Shown piece by piece: positions 47,380 through 59,165 of a DNA stretch of 64,000 bases. The translations under genes were made by a program, and so were the position numbers. This stretch comes from Mytilus edulis. Its lineage: Eukaryota; Mollusca; Bivalvia; Mytilida; Mytilidae. Positions within the stretch are counted from its first letter, which is position 1; the number at the start of each line of letters is the position of its first letter. Location of the stretch: positions 41,999,601 to 42,063,600 of the forward strand of contig NC_092356.1 in assembly GCF_963676685.1 (NCBI RefSeq). Reading direction: 5' to 3'. Under the pieces are notes generated by a model. That model saw only the letters and a program-made list of their open reading frames with translations, ran no database searches and was not told the DNA's origin.

Positions 47380-48058
47380 CCTTGTAACTTGTTCCCAAAA
47401 CATATTATCTTGTTCCCAAAACATATTAGCTTGTTCCCAAAACATTTTATCCTGTTCCCAAAACATATTAGCTTGTTCCAAAAGCATTATCTTGTTCCTT
47501 GAACAAACTATAGACTTTTACCCACACAGAATATACTGATCCCAAAACACATTATCTTGTGCCTAAATCATATTATTTGATCATGACCCAAAACATATTA
47601 GTTTCTAAAACCTTATCTTGTTTACCCACTGAAAATATCTTTTTCCCAAAATAAATTATCTCGTTCCCAAAACATATCATCTTGTTTCCAAAACATATTA
47701 TCTTGTTTCCAAAACATAAAAGCTTGTTCCCAAAAGATTATCTTGTTCCCTTAACATACTATCTTTACCCTCTGAAATATATTGTTCCCAAAGCATAACA
47801 CCTTGTTCCAAAAACATATTATCTTGTTCTCAGATCTTGTTCACTTAACGTTCTTTCTCCTACCCAAACAAGATATCTTGTTCTCAAAACAAAGTATCTT
47901 GTTCCAAAGCAGTATATTGTATCCCAAAACATAGTATCTTGTTCCCAAAGCAAATTATCTTGTTTCCAAAATATATTAGCTCGTTCCTAAAACATATAAT
48001 CTTGTTCATTTAACATAATATCTTATAAAACAACAAAATGTCTTGTTCCAAAAATCAT
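47380..48058 (+). repeat. Degenerate 21-bp tandem array (CTTGTTCCCAAAACATATTAT)
   Basis: The unit recurs at exact 21-bp spacing at first (starts near 47389, 47410, 47431, 47452, 47473), then decays with small indels up to about 48058, roughly 30 units. Because 21 is a multiple of three, open frames of 66-75 codons arise as repeated heptapeptides such as FPKHI(I/S)L. These are not treated as genes. Confidence 0.88.
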
Positions 48059-48062
48059 TAAT

Positions 48063-48330
48063 GTATTATATTGTTCTCTCGACAGGCATATGGGATATAC
48101 ATTTCCCAACTAATTCGGTATTCAAGAGCTTGCAGCTGCCACCCAGACGTTGTAAAACGTCACCAGTGTCTAAGCAGAAAGTTGACGACCCAGGGGTATG
48201 TCAAAGAAGGTCTCGTCCTTTTTTCTAAAAAAGTTCATCGGAAGATACCAAGACCTTGTTGATAAATATTCCGTATCAACTTCAAAAATAATACACGATG
48301 GTCTTGAAGTATAGACTCTGTGTACTTACG
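48063..48330 (+). pseudogene. Reverse transcriptase relic (YISQLIRYSRAC type)
   Basis: Plus-strand codons read A-Y-G-I-Y-I-S-Q-L-I-R-Y-S-R-A-C, then a diverged L-S-R-K-L-T-x-Q-G-Y-V-K stretch. After a frame shift comes Y-Q-D-L-V-D-K-Y-S-V-S. Stops follow. The same motif occurs in minus orientation at 53380-53600 and 59100-59160. I suspect a Penelope-like or related retroelement but cannot assign it firmly. Confidence 0.6.
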
Positions 48331-49094
48331 TTGTTTATCATCTTAATAGCGTGTTATACTTATAGTATTCTTTAATTCAATTTGTCTTTTTAAATATTAG
48401 TACTTCTACTGTTTAGTCTATTTATGGTGATATTCATTTGACGTGGCTCTTTACTTGTACATCCCGTCATTGTGATATTGTGCTTTGGTAATTTTTTGTA
48501 TTCTTGTCTTTCATTTTTACAGCGGATGACCATGAGGGCATTTCGGTGTGTTGTTGCCACAGACATTTCTACTCACGTGACTTGTGTTTTTGACTGATAA
48601 CCGAACGTATTTCGTGTAACTACGCGGATATTATCGAGTGCAAAATAACATTCTTTATCGCTTGTTATATATTAATTTCATCAATAAATATTAATGAAAA
48701 TAATTTTTAAGAACATAGATAAATGATATGCACATGTATTGTCGTGAGAAATATATATATTGATGACAAATCAAGAATACCGACAATTTGTGTTAACGCA
48801 TGAGGAAGAATATCTCAAGAACGTTTTGCGGGAAAATATGAATGCCTACTCAAATCCAATCTATTAGAAAAACGAATTATTACAGAAGAGTGTCCACTAT
48901 GCCATTACACTGCACTATTATTAGAATAGTAGAATAAAATGATATACACATAGATGAAAATTATATATAACTTGTATATACAAATATTAATATAACAACA
49001 AACCAGAGTATACTGATAACAAATGATTATATCACTACAATATAATAGTTATTACGGTGAGGTCCCCTGTTATCTATTCATCATCCACACACGA

Positions 49095-49175
49095 ACTTGT
49101 CTCAGAAAAAATATCACTATGTACCTTAACCTCCCTTTCAGGTATACAGATGTGATTTTTTTTTCTGAGACAAGT
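49095..49175 (+). ncRNA. Candidate 81-nt hairpin (pre-miRNA-like fold)
   Basis: ACTTGTCTCAGAAAAAATAT (49095-49114) pairs with the stretch ending TTTCTGAGACAAGT (to 49175). Further pairing of TATGTACCTTA with AGGTATACA closes a loop of about 10 nt, giving a stem of about 34 bp with few bulges. The A/T run lowers specificity. It could equally be a small MITE remnant. Confidence 0.3.
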
Positions 49176-49229
49176 GCTAGTGACCATCCACCAGAACTTG
49201 CGGTCACCCGATGTTCAGTACTTCACTAC

Positions 49230-49530
49230 TTTGATTCTTATGTGCTTTGTCTATATGCCTTTTGTAGTTCTTTGTTGCATATGACGTTGCTCTGTACTTA
49301 TACATCCCGTCATTGTGTTATTTACCAGTTTAAAATTTTGTATTCTTGTCTTTCATTTTTGCTAATGTGCTTTGTCTATATGCCTTTTTGTGTTTCTTCC
49401 TTACATATAACGTGGCTCTGTACTTATACATCCCGTTAGTGTTATGGTATTTTTCGGTATTCTTGTCTTTCATTTTTGCTAGTATGTTTTGTCTATATAC
49501 CTTTTTGTGTTCCCTTGTTACATATTTGTG
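49230..49530 (+). repeat. Tandem repeat, ~120-bp unit, three copies
   Basis: GTGCTTTGTCTATATGCCTT-type words start near 49241, 49367 and 49484, each followed by TACATATNACGTGGCTCTG, TTATACATCCCGT and TTCTTGTCTTTCATTTTTGC. A fourth partial copy lies at 48435-48525, behind the RT relic, so the array may be that element's 3' region. The 138- and 120-codon open frames here are repeat translations. Confidence 0.8.
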
Positions 49531-50974
49531 GTTTTTTTTGGGTCGTTTAGAGATCTACAATACAAAAGAAAATGAGGTTCGTCACATAATTCTTGACATT
49601 GACATAAATTATAACAAAAGAATAAGAAGATGTGGTATGATTGTCGATCTTAACCTATCCAGCAACCAGTGTCAATTGGAAATCTATCTAGTATTATATA
49701 TATCTTAACATATTTCGGATTCAAACTTTGCCTTATAATCACAAGTATCAAGAATATTGTTTATGAAATTAAAAGTTTGTCGCAAATTGAAGAACAAACA
49801 CATGCCAATTAAAGCCCCATCCCCTTTTTAAATGGGCGGGGGTAAATATACCAATTAGACTACATCAACTCTAAACTGGCTATTAAAATACAAGTTTAAA
49901 AACGAAAAACTTATATACTTAATAGTATTTATTTACAAAGAAAAATAATATTAATAATCAATATTGAAGGCTAATTTTCATGACGAGGCAAAAAGTGAAA
50001 AACATTTTAAATTTCATTATATATTTCTTCTTGCAACATTACTTTCAAATGAAACACATAGTTATATTAAAACTTGATTTTGAATAAATAACCACTTATC
50101 CATAAACACAATATCTTTCAGCGGTTTTGGAAAACCCATCTTGAAACTGGTCCAAAAACTAAGGTCAATATGTAACGCCAACCTCTTGTATAATTATCAT
50201 GATTGCAGGTGTGTATTCAGTACATAATTTGACAAAAAGGTATTTCACAAACAGTAAATAATATATGTAGATATAAAATAAAGGCAATAGTAGTATACCG
50301 CTTTTCAATAGTCATAAATCGTTTTAACTGAAACAAATCTGGGTTACAAAGAAAACTGAGGGAAACACTTCACCTATAGTGGGAAAAACCTAACAACAGA
50401 AACACTTAACTGCTACGAAAAACAAACTCCAACATACATAGAAATCGAGTTTACGATAAACAACTGCCATATTCCTGAATTTTTACTGGACAATATTTAG
50501 AAAAAGTAGTGTGTTGAACCTGGTTTAATGGTTAGCCAAACCTCCCGCTTATAAGGCAATGTTAAAAGTACTGTTAAGATGGCAACATTACGTGACAGGA
50601 AGAACACACAGGACAGAGGCATGCATAGATAAATAATATATTAGTACGTTTCGAGATGTAAAACCACATAATAACCATTATAACAACGAACACATAAAAA
50701 TAATTTACGACAGAACACAAAAACAGCACAATAGAACTACGAATTGTGCGTAACACGAATGTAAAAACGCTACAAAAAGTAACGTCACAGGTAAATTTCT
50801 AAAAAAAGAATATAAGTTTGGGATACAGTTCGTAAGTTTGTTATTTGATGCATTTTTAACCATTACAAGCATATTAATACAGAATTGTGTTGGTTATGGT
50901 GTTATTATTTGTATTTTATAACCATGTCTGTTTTTCTTTTAAATTAAACTGTATTAATAATTATCAAAGGTATC
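49531..50974. other. Spacer with dispersed-repeat fragments
   Basis: GAAGATGTGGTATGATTG (about 49627) is a terminus of the 'ACAACTATCCAC' family. Positions 50249-50367 match 58135-58257 (AACAGTAAATAATATATGTA...GGAAACA). No gene seen. Confidence 0.6.
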
Positions 50975-51126
50975 ATGATTAGAATTTAGTACGCCAGACG
51001 CGCGTTTCGTCTACATAAGACTTATCAGTGACGCTCAGATCGAAATAGTTTTAAAGCCGAACAAGTACAAAGTTGAAGAGCATTGAGGACCCAAAATTCT
51101 CAAAAGTTGTGCCAAATACGACTAAG
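50975..51126 (-). repeat. Dispersed repeat (CACTGATGAGTCT family), reverse copy interrupted by hAT
   Basis: CGCCAGACGCGCGTTTCGTC and ACTTATCAGTGACGCTCAG mirror 23205-23290, and GAAGAGCATTGAGGACCC matches 8975-8995. The hAT element follows directly at its 3' side. Confidence 0.8.
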
Positions 51127-51134
51127 GTTAAAAC

Positions 51135-52726
51135 TAGGGATGTCAGCGAGTACTCGAGTACTCGGGTATCGCTCGGTTTTACCGAGTATCGAATACCAAA
51201 CTGATACTCGACTAATCGGTTTACTGTTAGAATGTTGTTGCTTTCTTAAACTTTAACACAAAAAATTGTTATTGGGAGAGTCACCGGGAAATTAAATATT
51301 AACAAAAGTTTATTCAAATTAAATACGATACGATTGTTTGAGGTTAACTGTGATTTTAAATTCCTCCAAACCGAGGAAAACTATGAACAAGAGCTATTTT
51401 ACAAGGCTTACAATTTGTGTTGATGTTAGCATATCCGCACCTCTGCATATATTTTTATCAGAAGTTCTGTAGTTAGTAACCTAACAAAGAAAGTTCAAAC
51501 AAAATACGCACACAACACATAACATAAAGCCATGAAGTCCGAGTTCCCGTAAAAAAAAGACATTTTTTTTTAAATAAGATTCGTTGCACCCGATATCGAC
51601 CCTCAGAAAAAGTATAAAAGCATTAGTAAGTTATAATCATCACCCTTGGTGATCATTAAATATGTTGTTTTTTCACGGTTCCCAAATACTGTTTGAGTAA
51701 TAATTTTTCTATAGATATTTATTAATTACTTGATTACATTATTGATAGTTTGCATAATTAGTACACGTAGTAATGCGGGGTTCACACATTGCCGATTATT
51801 GCTCCCGTTTGAGATCAGACAGCGATACGACATGAAAAGTGAAAAAGTCGGATTAGTATCCTCAATTATCTGGAATGTCCTATTATTGTCTGAACGCAGT
51901 CGTTTTAGTTCGTAACAGATTCCTACTGGTCGGGAAGGGTCCGAATAGTTCGGCAAAGCACCCCGACAGTTAGGTGCGTCCCGTAACATTCGGGGAAACT
52001 CTGCCGATTTTGTCTAGTCGGATTACAATCGTGCCTATGTCGTGACAGATTCTGCTGTATCGGATCGAATTCCTAACAATGTTCTGTGTATTCGGGACGG
52101 TGTCCTGTGGAACGGGAATGATCTGGAGAAGTCCCGACAATAACAGAATACAATACGACTGAGACCAGACAAAGCCGTTTGCAATGCGATAGAGCGGACC
52201 GTGATAGGATTACGTTCCGACAGTACCTGATCATCCCGACTATGCCGACAGTTTTCGAACGGATAACTTCCGTCAGCGTCGGTTCACTGTCTTGTCACTA
52301 TCTGATCTCTGTCGGATTACATTCGGTAGAATCGGTACGCAGTCGTGACAGACTCGGTCGAATTTTACCTGGCGAAAGATACAAATCGAATTTCCATCCA
52401 CGATTCACAGGATCTTGATCAGACTTTTGACAAATTTTAATCGGGAATGGTCCTGTCAAGGACGGCAGTACAAATCGTGAATATGTGACCCCAGCTTTAA
52501 TGAGTTATTAATTATGGTATAAAATTCTTTGGACTATTATCTGGTCCTATATATATAGGCAATAATGTTTGGGGTTTTATACGTTCATTAGACAACGACC
52601 CACAACACATACAATGGATGTTTGTGTTTCCATTTTGTAAATGTTTTACCGAGCGAGTACTCGAGTATTGCTCGGTAAATCCAAGGAGTACTCGAGTAGT
52701 AAATCTTCACCAAGTTGACATTCCTA
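51135..52726. mobile_element. Non-autonomous hAT-like DNA transposon, 1,592 bp
   Basis: Terminal inverted repeats TAGGGATGTCA and TGACATTCCTA, flanked by an exact 8-bp target duplication GTTAAAAC (51127-51134 and 52727-52734), which is diagnostic for hAT. Subterminal GAGTACTCGAGTA and CGCTCGGT / ACCGAGCG motifs occur near both ends, possibly transposase-binding sites. No transposase frame remains. Confidence 0.92.
51775..52495. mobile_element. CG-rich inverted-repeat element nested inside the hAT element
   Basis: Ends GCGGGGTTCACACATT and, inverted, GCTGGGGTCACATATT give an imperfect terminal repeat of about 25 bp. The interior is strikingly rich in TCGG, CCGA and CGAC words compared with the surrounding AT-rich DNA. 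Frames of 60-87 codons occur on both strands but match nothing I know. The target duplication is not clear. Confidence 0.55.
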
Positions 52727-52734
52727 GTTAAAAC

Positions 52735-53039
52735 AAATGAAAACTGTGCATATAGCAAGCGGGGAGTCACTTCGATATTTTTTGTCAGGGTGTGCCATCA
52801 ATATTAAAGGAAGAATTAACTATACTTGTATACAATGAATAGTTTAAGATATGACCAATGCTTAAGCACTAAAAGCACTAATTATTATCATCAATCATAA
52901 TTCATCAAATACAATTTAAAATAATACTTGATCATTAATAATGTTAAATTCTCAATAGCATATTTATATATATATATATATATGTAGATCTTACCCGTAG
53001 TCAATATACAGTTAACGAATTAAATGCATTTAATATAAA
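52735..53039. other. Short spacer, no gene
   Basis: AT-rich with a (TA)n run at about 52963-52984. Confidence 0.6.
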
Positions 53040-53379
53040 ATGTACTTATAAGGAGGGTCATTTTCATATAAAATCTCGTAAATTATTACCCATGTTTTTG
53101 GCACATACCTATTTACACAATAATAGGAACCCACTCTCTCCCCGTGTTCAAATACCGAAACATGTTTACATTGTAATAGCAATGCGAATTTACACTCAGC
53201 AAAACAGTCGTATTCGGGAAAAATTTACGTTCGATACTTAGAGGACCAGACGATGTAGATATTAAACCACAGTCGAAGAAGTTGTGAAAATGTCAGTAGC
53301 AAGTTTAAACACATACACAACGTATAGATTTACCAAACCGTGATGGTGTTCATAAATTTACGGAGTGTAATTGTTAATC

Positions 53380-54365
53380 TTTCATTCTGTTAACTCTGTT
53401 GGAACAGTTTCTGCGTGAGGAGCACACTCCTGTATATGAAGTCTGTATATAGTGTGAACAAACACGAGTATAACGTATCAACTGAGATATGTAAACATCA
53501 TACGACGGGGCAAAGGGTGTGTTGATTTAGAGAGATGGGAAATTGATAATCGGGAAGTTGAAATCGTTCCGTTTGTCATATATTTTAGTGTGGGATATAT
53601 GAGATGTAAGTCCTGGCTGAAGTATGGGTCATCAGTGATATATGACATCATTAATATATCTGGAAAAATTTAAAGAATCTCGCAAGGTGATTTTTCTTGT
53701 TGTCTTTGAGATCGTTCTGAATGAATTCTACTTCATACCAGTACAAAAACAAAAGGGCCAGTAGGGGTGCACAGTAAGAGCCCATTGGAGTTCCGGCTGT
53801 CTATTGAAATATCAATCCCCAAAACTCAACAAAAATATTGTCGATCATAAAGTCTAGCATTTTGATAATGTCATCTTTTATTTTGGTAGAAATGGTGCAG
53901 TCGATTTTTTAATTGAGTATGGGGAATAGAAGTGTAACGCGAAGAACAAACTTTTTGATGTGACTGCAAAATTACAGAGATTGTGATCTAAGATTAGCGG
54001 TAAATCTTTAGAATTTTTGAGAATCCACTTCTGAACGAAATCTTGGTTGAATATATCTCCTCGCAATATTTTTGTAGGCCATCTTTTACTGTAGAAAGAA
54101 TAGTAGTCAGCACTTTGGAAGATGTTTAGTTGAATCCCTTGATAATCCTGCAATGTATCGTTTTTATAAGAAGTTTTGTGAAATTTTGGTATTCAGTATA
54201 ATGACGGCTAGAATTTATTCGTTTTCTTTGATGTTTAAAATACCAAAAAGAAAGATGGATAGATTCGTGATTTTGTAAAATTTCACCTTTGGAAAATAAT
54301 GTTGACGAATATGTAGGATTCCAACTTATGCTGTTTCTTCTAAGCTCTTTTGTTAGACATTCCAA
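53380..54365 (-). pseudogene. Reverse transcriptase relic in block A
   Basis: Minus-strand fragments in order: S-S-T-L-F-S-K-G-E-I-L-Q-N-H and Y-F-K-H-Q-R near 54250; W-I-L-K-N-S-K-D-L-P near 54020; a P-x-G-S-Y-C-A-P-L-L-like catalytic neighbourhood near 53780 in another frame; Y-D-K-R-N-D-F-N-F-P-I-I-N-F-P near 53550; and V-Y-I-S-Q-L-I-R-Y-T-R near 53490. Frame shifts and stops separate them. Same family as 48063-48330. Confidence 0.65.
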
Positions 54366-54741
54366 TTAATATTTTTTTTACATATGATAACAAATTATTG
54401 GAGGGTTATCTGCTGGATAACGACATATTTGTCATGCAATGATGATAAACATCCACAACCTCCGGATTCTTAAATGGGTTAGAAACACTTCATTTTTTGT
54501 TTTGTTTCATCATGTCATTTTTATTGTCCCATTAACAAATAAAGTGAGCTAAACTTACTACCATACTAAGAAATCAAGGATTGTATATTAATTTTAAAAA
54601 ACGTTCAGGACTGTGTATTTTCAAACATTTGTTGTACAATTTCACATCCCGTTTTTATTTAAAAGTTTTGTCATTATAACTGTCACATCTAAAAAAAAAA
54701 TTTGCCCTTTAAAATGATTTCACAGGTATTCTGTCAAATTC

Positions 54742-57228
54742 AATATCTTTAAGTAGACGTTTTATAGTTTAATATATAAAATGATGAAGTAATCGGATTG
54801 AGTCGGTTATTTTAAACTTCATAAACTATGTTGTAACCAGAACTTCCACAAGCAAAGTTTGTAACCCGAATTTGTTTTCTCTAAATCTATTTATTATACT
54901 TTTTAACAGTTGTATACTACTGTTTCCTTTATTTACCGTAGGTTTTGGGAAAATCCTTTTTTGTACCTTTTTTTTTTGCATACATGTCAGACAAAAATTA
55001 TGTTATGACTGTCTAAACTTTTGGTTATGAACGAACCAGATGAAGGCTATTTCAATTGTCGGTTATCAGAAAAATCTAAGAAACCCACCTTGATTTGTCT
55101 TCACCTGGAAAACTAAATGTCAAGTATTTAAAAAACTAGAAAAAAAATGAAAAAATAAAACTTAACAGAGGTAGTGAAAGAAAAGATTTTTAATTAAGGC
55201 AGTAAAATTAAAAATTAAAAGCTCAAACAATGGAAATAAAACTATATAGTTTAGCAGATGAAAATAATACAGAAGTATCCGTAACACTTTGACTAAAATT
55301 TATAAGTGCAAACGCGCTGCAAATATAACTCATTTTCCTCGGATTTCAGTGTTTTTGTGGTTTTACTTTTTATCAGATTTAATATATTCAAATTATACCA
55401 AAGGTATGATTTAAAGTATAGGTACAAACACAAATTACTAATATAAAGTATTGTTAGGATTATTCATCTACAGCATGTATAGATAAAACAATCTTTTCAT
55501 ATTATTTCTATATTGAACATAAATAACCATAAAATAAAACTGAATTTGATTGAAAAATTAAGTTTACCGGCCTGAACAATAGAAAAGCTTTTTATATTTC
55601 TATAGTTATTCGAACGGTGTCAAAGCGTTGTAATCTAATTAATAAATATTGTTATACTGAATATAGGCATTGATTATATTGAAAATGGATTCATTGAAGC
55701 ATGCGTAGATGACGCACTTGCACGACCTTGAAAAAACCCTGTGAGGTTCATGGTATTAATTATTCAAACGCAATGTCACGGTCATATGAATATATGGAAA
55801 CAATCTGAGATGTTGTATTCTTAACTAAAATACATCATTGGAAACAAATCGAGCATTTCAGATTTATTCAAAGCGATTAACTTAAAAACAATTGAAGCAA
55901 AATTTCAATCTATTATGCAATGTTTAGGTACATATCCTTCATGGATGTTTGATTAAAAAACAAATACTTAAAAGTGATTGATGTAAATAGCTCAGTAATT
56001 TTAACTGGGATTTCCAACAAAGTACTAAATACCAAGTTATAAATTTATGATAGTATCACGGGCAGCTCCAGCATATTCATTGAAATCAGTTACGTATTAT
56101 GGTATAAAAATGTCCGTCTGTCCGTCCGGCGTAAACATGTCGCACCGTAACTTGAGAACAATTTATAAAAATTTCATGAAACTTAACATAGTTGTTTCTT
56201 ATTATGAACGATCTGTATACTTTTTTGGTGAAAATAAGATTAAAACTTTTTGAGTTGGGGAACTTTGTAACTGAAACAAGGGGGTTCACATGTCGAGCTG
56301 TATCTCAAAAGCGATTTATGATCACTGCTTGTAACTTTACAAACTTCTTAGTTATATTAATCTTATGATCTGCATACTTTTAGGTGATGATTAAAAAAAT
56401 TATTTTAGAGTTCTTGAGTTTTTTTGTAAGAAAAAAGAGGGTTTTCACATGTCGCGCCGAATCTCAAAAACTATTTATAATCATTGCTTAAAACTAAACA
56501 CACTTCTTAGTTATTATATTAATCTAATGATCTGCATACTTTTAGGTGATGATTCACGTTTTATTTTAGAGTTATTGAGGTTCTTGTAAAAAAAGGGGGG
56601 GTTTTCACATGTCGCGCCGTATCTGAAGAACGGTTTATGATTATTGCTTAAAACTGTACACACTTCTTAGTTATTGACCTTAAGATCTGTATACCTTTTG
56701 GTGATGATTCAAAATTTTATTTTAGAGTTATTGAGACTTTGTAAAAAAAAAAGAAGAAAAAAAGGGGAGGGGTCACATGTCGCGCCGTATTTCAAAAACG
56801 ATGTATGATTATTGCTTAAAACTTTACACACTTCTTAGTTAAATTAAGCTTTAATGATCTGTATTTCTACTACTGGATGTTAAGCAATTAACAACCAATT
56901 ATTAAACTATATCTGAGCCGACAATTGGAATAGCCATCATCAGGTTCGGTCATAACCAAAAGTTTAGACAGTCATAACATAATTCTTGTACATGTATGTC
57001 TAAAAAAAGGTACAAAAAGGATTTTTCAAAAACCTACAGTAAACAAAGGAAACAGTAGTTTACAGCTGTTCAAAAGTAATAAACCGATTGACAGAAAACA
57101 AATCCGTGGTTACAAACTTTGCTTGTGGAAGTTCTAATTACAACTAAGTATATGATGTTAAAAATCACAGACTCAATCAGATTACTGCATCATTTTGTGG
57201 ATTAAACTATGAAACGTCTACTGAAACT
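54742..57228. mobile_element. Long-inverted-repeat element in block A (~2.5 kb, ~330-bp arms)
   Basis: The left arm AGTAGACGTTTTATAGTTTA... (54742-55063) is the reverse complement of the right arm ...TTAAACTATGAAACGTCTAC (56878-57228), including GAACTTCCACAAGCAAAG / CTTTGCTTGTGGAAGTTC and the phrase GACAGTCATAACATAATT. No transposase frame lies between. Similarity of blocks A and B continues past the right arm, so the element was copied with its flank. Confidence 0.75.
56135..56875 (+). repeat. Internal tandem repeat, ~153-168-bp unit, five copies (block A)
   Basis: ACATGTCGC-type starts at 56135, 56288, 56447, 56607 and 56775, each followed by ATTTATNATNATTGCTT, CTTCTTAGTTAT, GATCTG-ATACTTTTAGGTGATGAT and a purine/G run. 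The first unit is preceded by GTCCGTCCGGCG. Confidence 0.9.
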
Positions 57229-58289
57229 TTTGACTGTCCCTCTGGTATCTTTCGTCCCTCTTTTCTTATAAATCCACAGACTCAAAATCATCAAACAACT
57301 CCTTATTGGAGTGACTGCCCTTTAATCACAATTTGTATCATAATTTTACGTTTTTGCAATTGCTTAATATCTGAAAAACATTATTAGATACATAAAAACT
57401 TAAATTAGTCAAAATTATCAACTTTACAAGTTCTACAAATAAGTTCACGAAGCTGATATCTTCAGACTATCCCTTATTGGGGTTATTTCCTGTTAAAACG
57501 ATTGTTACCATATTTTTACCAATGTTAACCAAACTTAAACTAAATAGTATAGTGTTATCTGAGGTATAAATTTGTGGTTTTGTTTTATTCATGCCAATTA
57601 ACCAAGTGAAAATTGTGACCCATGTTTATTTAATTTAAACTTGATATTAACAAATGCTAATCTATTGGATAACTTGCTTAAAACTATTATAAGGCTTATA
57701 CTATTGAAATGTTTTTATTCATTTCATATTCGATACAGGGTCTCATGATAATTTTGTCTATATAAACATCAATTTTATACGCCCATTTATGGGACTTATT
57801 ATGGAATACCATTGTCTGTCCGTCCGTCGTCAACATGTCGGACAAAAAACTTAAATAATGCTTGAACCAATATCCATGAAACTTTGGTGAATTGTTTAAA
57901 TCAATTGATGTGAGCTCCCTTAAGTTTTTTTTTAAATTTTTTATTTTAAGTTTCAAAGTTTGGGTTTTTTTTCATTGAAAAAAGGGGGATTTTTCCAGTT
58001 TTCGGACAATAACTCAGAAACACTTTCACCAATTCGAAAGATACTTTAGTGAATTTTTTATATGAATTGACATGAGCTTCCTTTCAATTTTTATATATTT
58101 TAGATTTTATGTTTCCGAGTTATGGATTTTCACCAAACAGTAAATGATATATGTAGATATAAAATAAAGGCAATAGTAGTATATAAACACTATTCAACAA
58201 TTATAAATCGTCTTAACTGAAACAAATACGGGTCACAAACGAAAACTAAGGGAAACATATGGCAAGCCGTTTTACTATTTATTCGAATT

Positions 58290-58735
58290 TCAAGATATCT
58301 CCTATAATATATAAGATATCTTATATAATGTCATTTTTATAAGATATCTTTAATGTTATATGAGATATCTTTAATGTTATATAAGATATCTCATAAAGTT
58401 TATAATTTTATGATATCTTATAAACGTTATAAGATATCTTATAAAGTATATGAGATATCTTATAAACAATTTTTATATAAGATATTTTAATAAAATTTAC
58501 AAGATATCTTATATAATTTATAAGGTTTATAAGATATCTTATATAGTTTATAAGATATCTTATATAGTTTATAAGATATCTTATATAGTTTATAAGATAT
58601 CTTATATAGTTTATAAGATATCTTATATAGTTTATAAGATATCTTATATAGTTTATAAGATATCTCATATAGTTTATAAGATATATATAGTTTATAAGAT
58701 ATCTCATATAGTTTATAAGATAATAGTACATTTGG
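58290..58735. repeat. Palindromic 21-bp tandem array (TATAAGATATCTTATA core)
   Basis: About 58515-58725 is a clean array of ten units of 21 bp (GATATC at 58533, 58554, 58575 and so on). Positions 58290-58515 hold degenerate, irregularly spaced copies. Each unit contains a perfect 16-bp palindrome with an EcoRV-type GATATC centre. Because the unit is palindromic and divisible by three, frames of 97-131 codons open on both strands as Y-K-I-S-Y-I-V or Y-L-I-N-Y-I-R repeats. These are artefacts. Confidence 0.95.
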
Positions 58736-58929
58736 ACATGTAATTCCACAGAATAACCAGAATAACAACGAACAATTAAAAGGAAGATTATTTTCATATA
58801 CAATATCGCAAATTATTACGTATATGTTTGGTACATACATTTACCCAATAGTAAGAAGTAACCCCCCCCCCCCCCCCCCTGTTCCAATACCGAGACACGT
58901 CTAATAACAATGTGAATTTACACTCAGCT

Positions 58930-59165
58930 AAACATTCATATTCGGTACTTACAGGACCAGACGACGTAGATGGTAATCGAAGAGGTGGTAAAAATGCCCT
59001 TAGTTTACACATTGCTTAGATGAACCAATTCATGATGATGTCATTTTTAATCTTTCCTGCTTATTGCTCTGATAGAGCAGTTTCTGTATATGAATTCCGT
59101 ATCGTGCGAACATGCACGAGCATAACGTATCAACTGAAACATGTAAAGACCATACGATAAGGCAA
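58930..59165 (-). pseudogene. Reverse transcriptase relic in block B
   Basis: Minus strand S-Y-G-L-Y-M-F-Q-L-I-R-Y-A-R-A-C-S near 59110, the same segment as V-Y-I-S-Q-L-I-R-Y in block A. It is shorter and more decayed, ending at a poly-C tract. Confidence 0.55.

Larger units (their letters stand above)
53040..58060 (+). repeat. Duplicated block A (~5 kb)
   Basis: Collinear with block B (58780-64000). The first 2 kb (RT relic side) are clearly diverged, while 55650-58060 is nearly identical to 61080-63990 apart from the insertion in B. It contains an RT relic, a long-inverted-repeat unit (arms about 54742-55063 and 56878-57228) and an internal 155-bp tandem repeat. Confidence 0.85.

Noticed and set aside
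47275..47539. 75- and 66-codon repeat proteins
   Set aside because: Both are frames of the 21-bp direct-repeat array, with no independent evidence of coding.
49023..49708. 138- and 120-codon hydrophobic proteins
   Set aside because: They run across a ~120-bp tandem repeat, and the hydrophobicity comes from T-rich repeat units.
51726..52418. Coding genes in the CG-rich block
   Set aside because: Frames of 60-87 codons lie on both strands, none resembles a known domain, and the base composition alone lengthens open frames.
58408..58840. Overlapping open frames of 97, 117 and 131 codons on both strands
   Set aside because: They are translations of a palindromic 21-bp array; its unit is divisible by three, so frames stay open on both strands without coding.
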